From Halocynthiibacter namhaensis (GTDB lineage Bacteria; Pseudomonadota; Alphaproteobacteria; Rhodobacterales; Rhodobacteraceae): 64,000 nt of DNA. The notes beneath the pieces are model-generated. The model ran no database searches and had not been told where the DNA came from. It saw only the letters and a program-made list of their open reading frames with translations. Within the stretch, counting starts at the first letter, position 1; each line of letters opens with the position of its first letter. A program made the position numbers and the translations under genes. Location of the stretch: NCBI RefSeq assembly GCF_000812685.1, contig NZ_JWIF01000059.1, positions 62,001 through 126,000 on the forward strand. The letters are read 5' to 3'. Below, one piece after another: positions 1-8,462 of this stretch.

Positions 1-1755
1 GGTTACGAAGACGTGACTTTGGATCAGATCAAAAACTTCCGTCAATGGGGTGCGATCACCGCCGGTCACCCGGAATATGGTCACGTGTCTGGCGTTGAAA
101 CCACCACAGGTCCCCTGGGCCAAGGCATTGCAAACGCTGTTGGTTTCGCCATGGCAGAAGAAATTCAGCGCGCGAATTACGGCAAGAAGATCGTTGATCA
201 CCACACCTATGTGATCGCGGGCGACGGCTGCCTCATGGAAGGCATCAGCCAAGAAGCCATTGGTCTTGCGGGTCGTCATAAACTGTCCAAATTGATCGTG
301 CTTTGGGACAACAACGACATCACCATCGATGGCAAAGTGTCCCTGTCTGACATCACAGATCAAACCAAGCGTTTCTCAGCATCTGGCTGGTCTACACATG
401 AATGTGACGGCCATGATCCGGCTGACATTGACCGTGCGATTGAAGAAGCCAAGAACACCGGCAAACCTGCGTTTGTTGCTTGTAAAACCCACATCGCTTT
501 GGGCACCACCGCGCAAGACACATCCAAAGGCCACGGCGCATTGACCGCACCTGAGCTGATGACAGCCGCCAAGGAAGCTTGGGGTTGGGACCACGACGCA
601 TTTGTCATCCCTGCTGACATCAAATCCCAGTGGGAAATCATCGGATCCCGCGGAGCCGCGGACCGCATGGAATGGCTGGAACGTTTCGCATCTGTATCTG
701 AACGCAAACAAGCTGAATTCAACCGCGTTTATGCGCTTGAGGCACCAAAGCAGCTGTCCTCAGCGATCAAACGTCTGAAGAAGAAGATCGTCGAAGAGCA
801 GCCCAAAATTGCGACCCGTAAATCAAGCGAAATGGCTTTGGAAGTGATCAACCCGATCATGTCTGAAACCGTTGGCGGTTCTGCCGATTTGACCGGATCA
901 AACAACACCAAGACCGAAACCCTTGGCATGTTTGACCTTGAAAACCGTGGCGGTCGTTACGTTTACTGGGGCATCCGTGAACATGGTATGGCAGCTGCGA
1001 TGAACGGCATGGTTCTGCATGGCGGCATGCGCGCTTATGGCGGTACATTCTTCTGCTTTACCGATTATGCGCGCCCGTCCATGCGTCTGGCGGCTTTGAT
1101 GCAGATCCCGACTGTCTTTGTCATGACCCATGACAGCATTGGCGTTGGCGAAGATGGCCCAACCCACCAACCGGTTGAACATCTCGCAATTTGTCGTGCA
1201 ACCCCAAACACTTGGGTGTTCCGTCCGGCCGACACCGTGGAAACCGCAGAAGCTTGGGAAATGGCTGTCACAACAACCACGACCCCATCGGTCATGGTTC
1301 TGTCACGCCAAAACCTGCCAACCGTGCGCACAGAACATAAGACAAAAAACCTTGTGTCACAGGGCGCTTATGTTCTGGCAGATGCCGACGACAAACGTCA
1401 GGCGATCATCATGGCATCCGGTTCTGAGGTCGAAATCGCCCTTGCAGCCCGTGACATTTTACAAGCCGAAGGCATCGGTACACGCGTGGTTTCCATGCCA
1501 TGTATGGAACTGTTTGAAGCTCAAGAAGAAACCTATCGCAAACGCGTTCTTCCGGGCGGCCCAGTGCGTGTCGCCGTGGAAGCCGCGGTTCAGCAACCTT
1601 GGGACAAATGGCTCACAGGTGAGCGCGGAAAATCCACCAAAGCTGGTTTCGTCGGCATGACAGGTTTCGGCGCCTCCGCCCCAGCAAACGTTCTATACGA
1701 ACAATTCGGCATCACCGCCGAAGCTGTTGCCCAAAAGGTGAAAGATCTGCTGTAA
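1..1755 (+). CDS. tkt: Transketolase, 3' part (5' end outside the window)
   Basis: Thiamine-diphosphate enzyme moving two-carbon units between sugar phosphates in the pentose phosphate/Calvin pathways. The reading frame is open from base 1, so the N-terminal part (roughly 80-90 residues compared with the family) lies outside; the GTG at 13 is internal, not a start. Visible family motifs are the ThDP-binding GDGCLMEG segment (about residue 70 of the visible part), the pyrimidine-domain segment [14 protein letters not shown] with the cofactor-activating Glu, and the substrate-binding run [15 protein letters not shown]. The C-terminal domain is complete, ending KVKDLL and TAA at 1753-1755. A hairpin terminator follows 29 bases later, so this is the last gene of its transcript. 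Confidence 0.96.
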   Translation, partial: GYEDVTLDQIKNFRQWGAITAGHPEYGHVSGVETTTGPLGQGIANAVGFAMAEEIQRANYGKKIVDHHTYVIAGDGCLMEGISQEAIGLAGRHKLSKLIVLWDNNDITIDGKVSLSDITDQTKRFSASGWSTHECDGHDPADIDRAIEEAKNTGKPAFVACKTHIALGTTAQDTSKGHGALTAPELMTAAKEAWGWDHDAFVIPADIKSQWEIIGSRGAADRMEWLERFASVSERKQAEFNRVYALEAPKQLSSAIKRLKKKIVEEQPKIATRKSSEMALEVINPIMSETVGGSADLTGSNNTKTETLGMFDLENRGGRYVYWGIREHGMAAAMNGMVLHGGMRAYGGTFFCFTDYARPSMRLAALMQIPTVFVMTHDSIGVGEDGPTHQPVEHLAICRATPNTWVFRPADTVETAEAWEMAVTTTTTPSVMVLSRQNLPTVRTEHKTKNLVSQGAYVLADADDKRQAIIMASGSEVEIALAARDILQAEGIGTRVVSMPCMELFEAQEETYRKRVLPGGPVRVAVEAAVQQPWDKWLTGERGKSTKAGFVGMTGFGASAPANVLYEQFGITAEAVAQKVKDLL

Positions 1756-1783
1756 GCAGTTAAATCTCACTATTTTTTAAAAT

Positions 1784-1810
1784 GGCCCCTCGTTTTTAGG
1801 GGCCGTTTTA
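1784..1810 (+). terminator. Rho-independent terminator of tkt
   Basis: A 7-bp perfect stem GGCCCCT/AGGGGCC with loop CGTTTTT is followed by GTTTTA and further T-rich sequence. Confidence 0.85.
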
Positions 1811-1845
1811 TATTTTTATTATGCAAAACTATTTGAGAAGATGAC

Positions 1846-2442
1846 ATGAAACTTTCACGCGCCGCTTTATTTTCCGCCATTTTACTTTCAGCCTGCAATC
1901 GAACAACAGATTCCCCTTTGGATACGAAACTTCAAACGATCGAAAATTCCTCTGGTACGCAAAGCTCAACTCCCGCGCAGAACACCCAAATAAATTTCAA
2001 TGAGGAAGTGGCCTATCTGACCCGCCAATGCCTCGCTGCCACGCGAGGAAAGTCAAATCCACCAATCACGCGAATCGGATACAAAAAACAGCCCTTAAGA
2101 AACACCTATTCTATTGAGGGTGCCCCCGTCGGTTTTTTCAGCAACACCTCACGTCAATCGATCTCTCTTACTTATGAAACTTCGGGCAGCTGCCATATCA
2201 GTATTAATGGCCTAGGCGTCAACACATCTCGCGGGTTGGGATCTGCACAAGAACGCGAGCTATATGACCTTGTCTTTTCAACAGGTGAGCAACTTGGCTA
2301 CTCAAAACGACGAATTGAAGGGTACGCTGGCACGACTGAGTATCTGGTAAGGGATGGTTTTCGTACTAAGGTCATATCTTCAGTGGAAGTTTCCCATGGC
2401 CAGCGTAGCACAGAGTTCTATTTTTGGTCTTGGGGTACATAG
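1846..2442 (+). CDS. Predicted lipoprotein of unknown function
   Basis: A 198-residue protein with a short positively charged N-terminus, a hydrophobic stretch and a lipobox LLSAC placing the lipidated Cys at residue 17. After it come a Ser/Thr/Gln-rich linker (about 18-50) and a C-terminal domain of about 145 residues with two further Cys (in RQCLAAT and GSCHIS). I do not recognise the family. The start ATG at 1846 lies just after the tkt terminator, preceded by GAGAAGATG-like purines. Base composition looks more AT-rich than tkt, and the gene stands alone between a terminator and a convergent transporter, which fits an accessory gene. Location in the membrane is inferred from the lipobox only. 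Confidence 0.75.
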   Translation: MKLSRAALFSAILLSACNRTTDSPLDTKLQTIENSSGTQSSTPAQNTQINFNEEVAYLTRQCLAATRGKSNPPITRIGYKKQPLRNTYSIEGAPVGFFSNTSRQSISLTYETSGSCHISINGLGVNTSRGLGSAQERELYDLVFSTGEQLGYSKRRIEGYAGTTEYLVRDGFRTKVISSVEVSHGQRSTEFYFWSWGT

Positions 2443-2548
2443 CATCAGGCATACAGCACTGTTGTATATGTACTTCCGTTCCCTCTAATATCTCCTAATT
2501 CTCCAGAGAAATTGTGAATATTCCAAAAGTTAAAGCAGACCACTGCGC

Positions 2549-3475
2549 CTAGCGGATAAAGGAAAAAACTCTCCCATCCGTCACTGCAAATCCAACTACG
2601 ATGATACCAAAGCCGATCCAGGCTGCCGGTGCGACCACCTCGCCCAAGAACAACGCGCCTAAGGCAATCGCAAAAGGCGGAATCAACAGCGTAACCAACA
2701 TCAAGTTCGCCGCCCCCGCCCGCTTTAAGATCGCAAAATACAACACATAGGCCAGCACTGTGGACAGGGTCGCAATGCCAAACAACGCGCCCCAGGTTGG
2801 GGCCAATAGGCCAAAGTCAGGCACGCCATCCGTAAGGATCACAATCGGGATCATCAAGACCGTGCTGCCTGTGACCATGCCAAATGCATTCATCAAGGGC
2901 GGCTGCCCGGCCAACATGACTTTGCCCCATACGCTGGCAAACGCATAAGACAGTGCCGCAAGGATCACCGCCAATTGCGCAAGATTGCTGGGGTTGAGGC
3001 CGGATAAAGCCTTTGGCCCCATGATGAACGCCACACCCGCGAGACCGATCAACGCGCCTGCGATCTTGTTACGTGTCAGCGGTTCATCCACCAAAAGCAA
3101 CCCAGCCACCACAGCGCCAAACATCGCCGTCGTGCCGTTTAGAATCGACGCGATGCCGCTTTCAATCTGCTGTTGTCCCCAGAAAATAAGCGAAAATGGG
3201 ATGGCATTGTTCAATGCCCCCATCCCAAGATAGGCACACCAAATGCGGGGATTTCTGGGAATTGGAATGCGTTTTAATAAGACAAGCACACCCAACATCG
3301 GCAGAGCCCAGAACACACGATGCAGGGTGATCGTCATGGGGGGAACCTCTCGCAAAGCCACTTCCGCAAAAAAGAACGACCCGCCCCAGACCGCCGCCAA
3401 AGTCAGCAGTAAGGCTATTGATTTCATATCCATCATGTTCGATTTCGTCAGGTTCTGTATCGTCGCATTCTTCAT
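2549..3475 (-). CDS. EamA/DMT-family transporter
   Basis: A 308-residue inner-membrane protein with about ten hydrophobic segments arranged as two EamA repeats (first from about residue 18, second from about 165). WGGSFFFAE after the first helix and LFLGEVVAPAAWIGFGIIVVG near the end are typical of the drug/metabolite transporter superfamily; the substrate cannot be read from sequence. The ATG at 3475 is supported by AGGAAAG seven bases upstream; a second start at MMDMKSIA (about 13 codons later) is possible. The start codon overlaps the TGA of a short upstream open frame as ATGA (3473-3477). Confidence 0.88.
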   Translation of the reverse strand: MKNATIQNLTKSNMMDMKSIALLLTLAAVWGGSFFFAEVALREVPPMTITLHRVFWALPMLGVLVLLKRIPIPRNPRIWCAYLGMGALNNAIPFSLIFWGQQQIESGIASILNGTTAMFGAVVAGLLLVDEPLTRNKIAGALIGLAGVAFIMGPKALSGLNPSNLAQLAVILAALSYAFASVWGKVMLAGQPPLMNAFGMVTGSTVLMIPIVILTDGVPDFGLLAPTWGALFGIATLSTVLAYVLYFAILKRAGAANLMLVTLLIPPFAIALGALFLGEVVAPAAWIGFGIIVVGFAVTDGRVFSFIR

Positions 3476-3720
3476 CAGAATTCTTTCCTGTAAGGCCTAC
3501 TAACGCTTGCTTGAACAGCGCGCCTCATCCAACCCGTTTCTTGCGCAAAGGGATTGGTCACTTTTCCAAAATAGTCGCAAACCCTTGGATTCACTTCGGA
3601 ATATTGGCCAAGATCAGAACAGGAATTTTCATATATATCTGGAACCTTGCCAAGCACCGCAATTGGCCCTTGCCACATCAGGTGAGCATCCAATTGCAGT
3701 ATACCCGCAGTTTCCAGATC
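3475..3720 (-). other. Short open frame upstream of the EamA transporter, possible gene remnant
   Basis: An open frame of about 81 codons runs from a stop at 3721-3723 to a TGA at 3475-3477 that overlaps the transporter start as ATGA. There is no good ATG near its beginning; a TTG at 3693 would give 72 residues. The translation includes PDIYENSCSDLGQYSEVNPRV, shown here broken off, with two Cys. I do not recognise it. It may be a small coupled gene or the 3' end of a decayed gene, since the next stretch upstream (3820-4194) is itself a pseudogene fragment on the same strand. Confidence 0.3.
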
Positions 3721-3819
3721 TTAGCACCTCGGCGTTCAGCTAGTGCCCAATAGCACGCCCCAAAACGAAACCGGAACGGGCTGAAAACCCGACCCGGCTG
3801 ACCAAGCTTACAGTTCAGA

Positions 3820-4194
3820 TCACGCCATGAGAACGCGCGCTTCATAGCCCTTCAAGCTGGGGCGTGCGCTGTGGCCATAGCTTTGACAATCCTGCTCAAG
3901 CTCAGGAAATAATTCGTAGATCTCCCGCCTGCTGGCCTCAGAAACGCTTTCCATTGAAGCCGCCCCCGGGTGAAAGCTTTCTGACAGCGCCCCTTCGGCA
4001 AAGACGATCTGATGCGTATCGAACATCATATGGAAATATTCCACCATCCCCCCAGGTTTGCGCAGAATATTGACGTCATTCACCATATGTTTCGCAGGCA
4101 CCAACGCTTCGTTGCCATGGGGCAACATATCATGTTGAAACGGATCTCGAATATACCAAACGTGGCGCGCTTTACGTTGACGCACGGCTGTCAA
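3820..4194 (-). pseudogene. Remnant of a Hint-domain protein (C-terminal part)
   Basis: The translation matches from memory the end of the Hint domain found in secreted RTX/Hint proteins of Rhodobacteraceae: a degenerate version of the usual RDLLVSPQHRML block (here RDPFQHDML), then LVPAKHMVND, EYFHMMFDTHQIVFAEGA, SESFHPG and a C-terminal ELFPELE...RPSLKGYEARVLM. Those proteins normally begin with a Cys-initiated Hint N-terminus (CFT.GT.I.T) preceded by several hundred residues; none of this is present upstream, where the frame is closed and a divergent acyl-CoA dehydrogenase starts at 4407. The 124-residue open frame is therefore a truncated leftover rather than a working gene. Confidence 0.65.
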
Positions 4195-4406
4195 CCTAAG
4201 GGGGCGCGGTTGACTTCAAAACGCATTCCGAATTTCGCCGACACAGCGCTTCAGCCACGGGATCAGATGGCAGCAAGCCGATGGGTTGGTGCATTGATGC
4301 GAAACCCTAACGATTTGTGACCGAAGGTTAAGGAATGCTTGATGACAGGCGAAGAAGCCTATAGCGCCGATGCAACGCCCCTTTTTGCACCACAGGAGAT
4401 CTGACA

Positions 4407-5555
4407 ATGCTTGACCCTGAAACCCGTACATTGTTCCTTGATACGACTCAGAAATTCGTAAACGAGGTGCTGATCCCAGCAGAGGCCGAAGTCTCTGAAA
4501 CCGATCAAATCCCAGACACCATCGTGTCACAGATGAAAGATCTGGGCTTGTTCGGCCTGTCGATCCCTGAGGAATTTGGCGGTCTTGGCCTAAGCATGAC
4601 AGATGAGGTCGAGGTCGCAATGATCTTGGGGCAAGCCTCTCCCGCGTTTCGATCCTTGGCGGGTACGAACATCGGCATCGGATCCCAAGCGATCATTTTC
4701 GGCGGCACCGATGATCAGCGCAGAACATATCTGCCCCCCATGGCCAGCGGCGATCTGATCGGATCTTTCGCACTGACAGAACCCGACGTGGGGTCGGATG
4801 CGGCATCGGTCAAAACCAGCGCGCGTAAAACCGATGGTGGATACGTCCTGAACGGCACCAAGCGGTTCATTACAAACGCACCCGAAGCCGGCCTGTTTAC
4901 GGTCATGGCACGTACGGGCGGAGCAGGCGCAAAAGGCGTGTCCTGTTTTCTTGTGGAAGCCGACAGCACGGGCTTGTCTGTTGGGGCTTGGGACAAAAAG
5001 ATGGGGCAAAAAGGTGCCCATACGGCGGATGTGATCCTTGATGATTGTTTTGTGCCCGATGATGCCCTTCTTGGCGGTCAGGAAGGCACCGGGTTTACCG
5101 CTGCGATGCGCACGCTTGATAAGGGGCGTCTGCATATTTCAGCCATTTGCGCAGGCGCCGCGCGGCGCCTGATGGATGAAGCCTTGCGCTATAGCGTTGA
5201 ACGTCAGCAATTTGGCAAACCCATTGCGGAATTTCAACTGGTGCAGGCGATGCTGGCAGAAAGTCAGACCGAAATTTATGCGGCGGAAAGCATGATCCGC
5301 GATGCGGCGCGCCAACGCGATGATGGGGAAGATACGGGAATGCTTGCGTCATGCTGTAAGCTTTATGCCAGCGAAATGGTCGGGCGCGTTGCCGATCGTG
5401 CCGTGCAGATATTTGGCGGTGCAGGCTATATGGCTGACTATCCAATTGAGCGTTTCTATCGGGATGTGCGCCTGTTCCGCCTCTATGAGGGCACAAGCGA
5501 GATCCAAAAGATCATCATCGCAAAAGCGATGATACGCAGACTAAAGCAGTCATAA
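4407..5555 (+). CDS. Acyl-CoA dehydrogenase
   Basis: A 382-residue flavoenzyme that introduces the alpha-beta double bond into an acyl-CoA, passing electrons to ETF. The order is the usual one: N-terminal helical domain (about 1-120), beta domain with FALTEPDVGSDAASVKT and the flavin-contacting KRFITNA, and a C-terminal helical domain ending with FGGAGYMADYPIERFYRDVR and RLYEGTSEIQ. The Glu in YEGT is the position of the catalytic base in short- and medium-chain enzymes. Start ATG at 4407 follows CAGGAGATCTGACA. No partner genes of a beta-oxidation operon are adjacent, so the chain length or branched substrate is not clear. Confidence 0.93.
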   Translation: MLDPETRTLFLDTTQKFVNEVLIPAEAEVSETDQIPDTIVSQMKDLGLFGLSIPEEFGGLGLSMTDEVEVAMILGQASPAFRSLAGTNIGIGSQAIIFGGTDDQRRTYLPPMASGDLIGSFALTEPDVGSDAASVKTSARKTDGGYVLNGTKRFITNAPEAGLFTVMARTGGAGAKGVSCFLVEADSTGLSVGAWDKKMGQKGAHTADVILDDCFVPDDALLGGQEGTGFTAAMRTLDKGRLHISAICAGAARRLMDEALRYSVERQQFGKPIAEFQLVQAMLAESQTEIYAAESMIRDAARQRDDGEDTGMLASCCKLYASEMVGRVADRAVQIFGGAGYMADYPIERFYRDVRLFRLYEGTSEIQKIIIAKAMIRRLKQS

Positions 5556-5675
5556 GTGTGCCCGATGGTTAGAACGGGGCCGCGAGGTGGCAACAGCCTG
5601 TGACCCCATGTAAATCGCATTTCCCGCACTTTAAACTTGATCTACCCGCAGAGCTTTGCGAAACGGCTAAGGGAG

Positions 5676-5691
5676 GCCTGCAAATGCAGGC
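5676..5691. repeat. Short perfect inverted repeat between acyl-CoA dehydrogenase and the MYG1-like gene
   Basis: GCCTGCAAATGCAGGC forms a 6-bp stem with a 4-base loop. There is no T run after it, so it is not a convincing intrinsic terminator. The 178-base gap holds nothing else I can name. Confidence 0.4.
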
Positions 5692-5733
5692 GCTTTCGGT
5701 CTTCTCTATCAACCACACCTCAGGAATGTCCTT

Positions 5734-6651
5734 ATGACCATCACCCATCTTGTCACCCATTCCGGCGGTTTTCATGCGGATGAGCTGCTGTCGTCCGCTG
5801 TGCTGTCACGTCTATTCCCGCAGGCACAATTGGTACGGACACGCGACCGCGACTGGATCACACCGGGTGCTGGGAAAATCATCTATGACGTGGGCGGGGA
5901 TTATAACGCCGAGGCGCAGATCTTTGACCACCACCAGCGCCCCAGCCCTCTGCGTGAGGACGAACAACCTTTCAGTTCTTTTGGGTTGATTTGGGCGCAT
6001 TATGGCCGCGATTTCTTGAAATTCATGGATGTCCCAGAAGATGACATCGAAACCATCCACGCCTCCTTTGATAAGAAATTCGTCTTACCGATTGATCTGC
6101 TGGACAATGGCGCGATGGAACCTTCGGTTGCTGGCCCCCTGTCAATCTTGACCCTGCCCTCGCTTTTGGGCAGCTTAAAGCCGGTCTTTGATGACACGTC
6201 CCCCACCGCCGATGATGATGCCTTCCTGTCGGCCATGCCAATCGCCCAAAGTTTCATCGAAGCGCAGATCAAAAACCTTGCCGCCAAATCACGTGCCAAA
6301 AACATCGTGATGGATGCGATTGCAGCGGCTGGCCCCTCGCCCATTCTGGAACTGCCCATGGGCATGCCCTACCGGTCTGCCTTGGATGAAGCCGAAGCCG
6401 ATCACATGTTGTTTTTGGTTGTGCCGCGAGGCGACGATTGGACCATAACAGGCATCAAACTGTCCCATGATACGTTTGAACAGCGCGCAGACCTGCCTGC
6501 GGCTTGGGCCGGTTTGACCGATGCGGCTTTGGAAGAGGCCAGCGGCGTTAAGGGTGCTAAATTCTGCCACAACGCCCGCTTCATAGCGGTTGCGAACAGC
6601 CGTGAAGCAATCATGGAAATGGCGGCAATCGCCGTGCGCGAAGCTGCGTAA
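5734..6651 (+). CDS. MYG1-family (UPF0160) DHH-like hydrolase
   Basis: A 305-residue protein of the MYG1 family, a DHH-related metal-dependent phosphoesterase fold; the eukaryotic members are reported as 3'-5' RNA exonucleases. Visible motifs are HSGGFHADELLSSA at residues 9-22, RTRDRD, and the metal-site block DVGGDYNAEAQIFDHHQR (about 53-70) with the DHH triad. A conserved GLIWAHYG follows. The bacterial role is not established. Start ATG at 5734 is preceded by AGGAATGTCCTT. It converges with ndk and shares a bidirectional hairpin with it. Confidence 0.85.
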   Translation: MTITHLVTHSGGFHADELLSSAVLSRLFPQAQLVRTRDRDWITPGAGKIIYDVGGDYNAEAQIFDHHQRPSPLREDEQPFSSFGLIWAHYGRDFLKFMDVPEDDIETIHASFDKKFVLPIDLLDNGAMEPSVAGPLSILTLPSLLGSLKPVFDDTSPTADDDAFLSAMPIAQSFIEAQIKNLAAKSRAKNIVMDAIAAAGPSPILELPMGMPYRSALDEAEADHMLFLVVPRGDDWTITGIKLSHDTFEQRADLPAAWAGLTDAALEEASGVKGAKFCHNARFIAVANSREAIMEMAAIAVREAA

Positions 6652-6690
6652 CATCAATATTCCAGATTAATTTGGCCGAAACACAAAAAG

Positions 6691-6724
6691 CCCCCGCATG
6701 GTGATCCATACGGGGGATTTTTTA
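6691..6724. terminator. Bidirectional hairpin terminator between the MYG1-like gene and ndk
   Basis: CCCCCGCATGG and TCCATACGGGGG pair around a TGA loop with one small internal mismatch; ATTTTTTAT follows on the plus strand and an A/T-rich tract CACAAAAAG on the other side serves ndk. Confidence 0.85.
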
Positions 6725-6747
6725 TTCAGATATTTGCCTAGGGCAAA

Positions 6748-7170
6748 TTAGCCAACCAGCTCAAGACCGGAGAAGAAGAACGCGATTTCTTCTGCTGCAG
6801 TTTCTGGAGCATCTGAACCGTGAACTGAATTTTCGCCGATGGACAGCGCGAATTCTTTACGGATTGTGCCTTCAGCTGCGTCTGCTGGGTTGGTTGCGCC
6901 CATAACTTCGCGGTTCTTCGCGATTGCGTCTTCACCTTCAAGAACCTGAACAACGATTGGCTCAGAGATCATGAATTCGCAGAGTTCGCCAAAGAATGGA
7001 CGCTCAGAGTGAACACCATAAAATTGCTGTGCTTGTGCCAAAGACAACTGAATACGCTTAGATGCGACAACGCGCAGGCCAGCTGCTTCGAATTTTGCAA
7101 CGATTGCACCGGTTAGGTTGCGTTTGGTAGCGTCTGGTTTCACGATGGAAAAAGTGCGTTCAAGGGCCAT
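6748..7170 (-). CDS. ndk: Nucleoside diphosphate kinase
   Basis: A 140-residue enzyme transferring the gamma phosphate between nucleoside triphosphates and diphosphates through a phosphohistidine. The N-terminus [18 protein letters not shown] and the active-site segment [12 protein letters not shown] with its His are typical and the length is that of the family. The ATG at 7170 is chosen because AAAGAGACCGAC precedes it; a longer open frame to 7218 would add 16 non-conserved residues. Confidence 0.97.
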   Translation of the reverse strand: MALERTFSIVKPDATKRNLTGAIVAKFEAAGLRVVASKRIQLSLAQAQQFYGVHSERPFFGELCEFMISEPIVVQVLEGEDAIAKNREVMGATNPADAAEGTIRKEFALSIGENSVHGSDAPETAAEEIAFFFSGLELVG

Positions 7171-7487
7171 GTCGGTCTCTTTCAAAACAGGGTTTCTGCG
7201 CAAGGCTCCATGCCCCACGCGCTATTGCCCGCCGCTTAACATGCAAATGCCGTGCGGAAAAGCCCTCGATTTGCCCCAAAGCAACAATAACGGATACAAG
7301 AGACTGTTTTGCGCGTTTAACGGTTAAATGACCCATAGACCCCGAATACTATGGGTCACTACTCGTTACATGCTGCAAGCCTATCGTTTTGGAATGGGGA
7401 CACCCGGACAGGTGTACGACAAGATTAACTTGTTCAATTTAGACGATTTTGCTGGAAATTAAAATCCAAATTGATTTAATATGTAGT
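7171..7487. promoter_or_regulatory. Divergent intergenic region ndk/lysR with a perfect inverted repeat
   Basis: This 317-base gap carries no gene I can support. At 7329-7358 a 10-bp perfect inverted repeat, TGACCCATAG and CTATGGGTCA, is separated by 10 bases. The arms are too regular for chance and could be an operator or a hairpin. The last 60 bases before the LysR start are strongly AT-rich, as expected for a promoter; I could not fix -35 and -10 boxes with confidence. Confidence 0.5.
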
Positions 7488-8411
7488 ATGGAAAATGTTA
7501 ATTTGTTTGCGTTGTCCCTACAGGATATACGCGTGTTTACGATGATAGCCGAGACCCAGAGTGTCAGCGAAGCGGCCCGGAACTTGAATATCAGTCAACC
7601 CACCGCCAGTTATGCGCTTGAGAAACTGCGCCGTGGATTCAATGACCCATTACTGGTGCGTACCGGGGGCAAAATGCACTTAACCGCGATCGGTCAAAGC
7701 ATCGCTGATACGGCTGTCCCGATGCTGGATGATCTGAAAAACATTGCGCGCGCGACGGTTTTTGATCCCCTGACATCTGATCGGTCGTTCAATATTATGG
7801 GAGCAACGGCCGAACTGAAGGGCCCCTACGCTGGATTGCCCGCCAAATTCCGTGAACGCGCGCCAAACGCGGCCTTCTGTTATCGCACCTATGATCGTGA
7901 AAACTGTCTGCAGCGATTGCATGATGACATTGATATATTCGTGGGCGCAAATCTGCCTGACAGCCCCTCGATTGAACGCCACGTCCTGCACTCATATCCA
8001 GTCGTGGTGTATTATGATCCCACGATCCGATCTGCGCCTGAAACAGTGGAAGAACTTATTTCTTCAGAGTTCATCAGTTATACTGACCGTCACGCTACGA
8101 TCGGGCTTGTTGATAAAGCCCTTCGAGAACAAGGTTACCCTCCGCGTAAGTTCCGCTTTATTGTAAATAACTTCTCTTCCTACGCAGATCTGGCTTTGGG
8201 TACCGACATTCTTGCGACCGCAAGCCTAGCAATGCGGACTTCAACCTTCTCTGAATTTGCGGTTGCCCCAATTCCTGCTCCACTGACGGTTCCGAAAATC
8301 CAGCATTACATCGGCTGGAGCAAACGCAAAAGCAACATGCCCTGCCTGCAATGGCTGGTCGAGCTGTTTCGCGAATGCAATGACGCCAATCTTGATAAGG
8401 TCACTATATAG
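7488..8411 (+). CDS. LysR-family transcriptional regulator
   Basis: A 307-residue regulator with a winged helix-turn-helix at about residues 10-70 (LQDIRVFTMIAETQSVSEAA then NISQPTASYALEKLR) and a substrate-binding-like C-terminal domain in which an effector is normally sensed. I start it at the ATG at 7488; an upstream TTG at 7449 would add 13 residues. Its nearest neighbour on the same strand is the ABC-F gene 51 bases downstream. There is no divergently transcribed metabolic gene next to it except ndk, so the usual target rule does not suggest an obvious substrate. Confidence 0.88.
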   Translation: MENVNLFALSLQDIRVFTMIAETQSVSEAARNLNISQPTASYALEKLRRGFNDPLLVRTGGKMHLTAIGQSIADTAVPMLDDLKNIARATVFDPLTSDRSFNIMGATAELKGPYAGLPAKFRERAPNAAFCYRTYDRENCLQRLHDDIDIFVGANLPDSPSIERHVLHSYPVVVYYDPTIRSAPETVEELISSEFISYTDRHATIGLVDKALREQGYPPRKFRFIVNNFSSYADLALGTDILATASLAMRTSTFSEFAVAPIPAPLTVPKIQHYIGWSKRKSNMPCLQWLVELFRECNDANLDKVTI

Positions 8412-8462
8412 CAAGAATATTCCCGCATTGACCCGGGGCGGGACTTGCGGCAAACCCACCCC

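Noticed and set aside
2549-3475. Recent duplication linking the two EamA transporters
   Set aside because: The proteins at 2549-3475 and 34438-35322 share only the family layout and are not alike in sequence.
5556-5733. Riboswitch or structured RNA before the MYG1-like gene
   Set aside because: Apart from a 6-bp hairpin at 5676-5691 I see no family consensus (cobalamin, TPP, SAM) and the downstream gene does not suggest a ligand.
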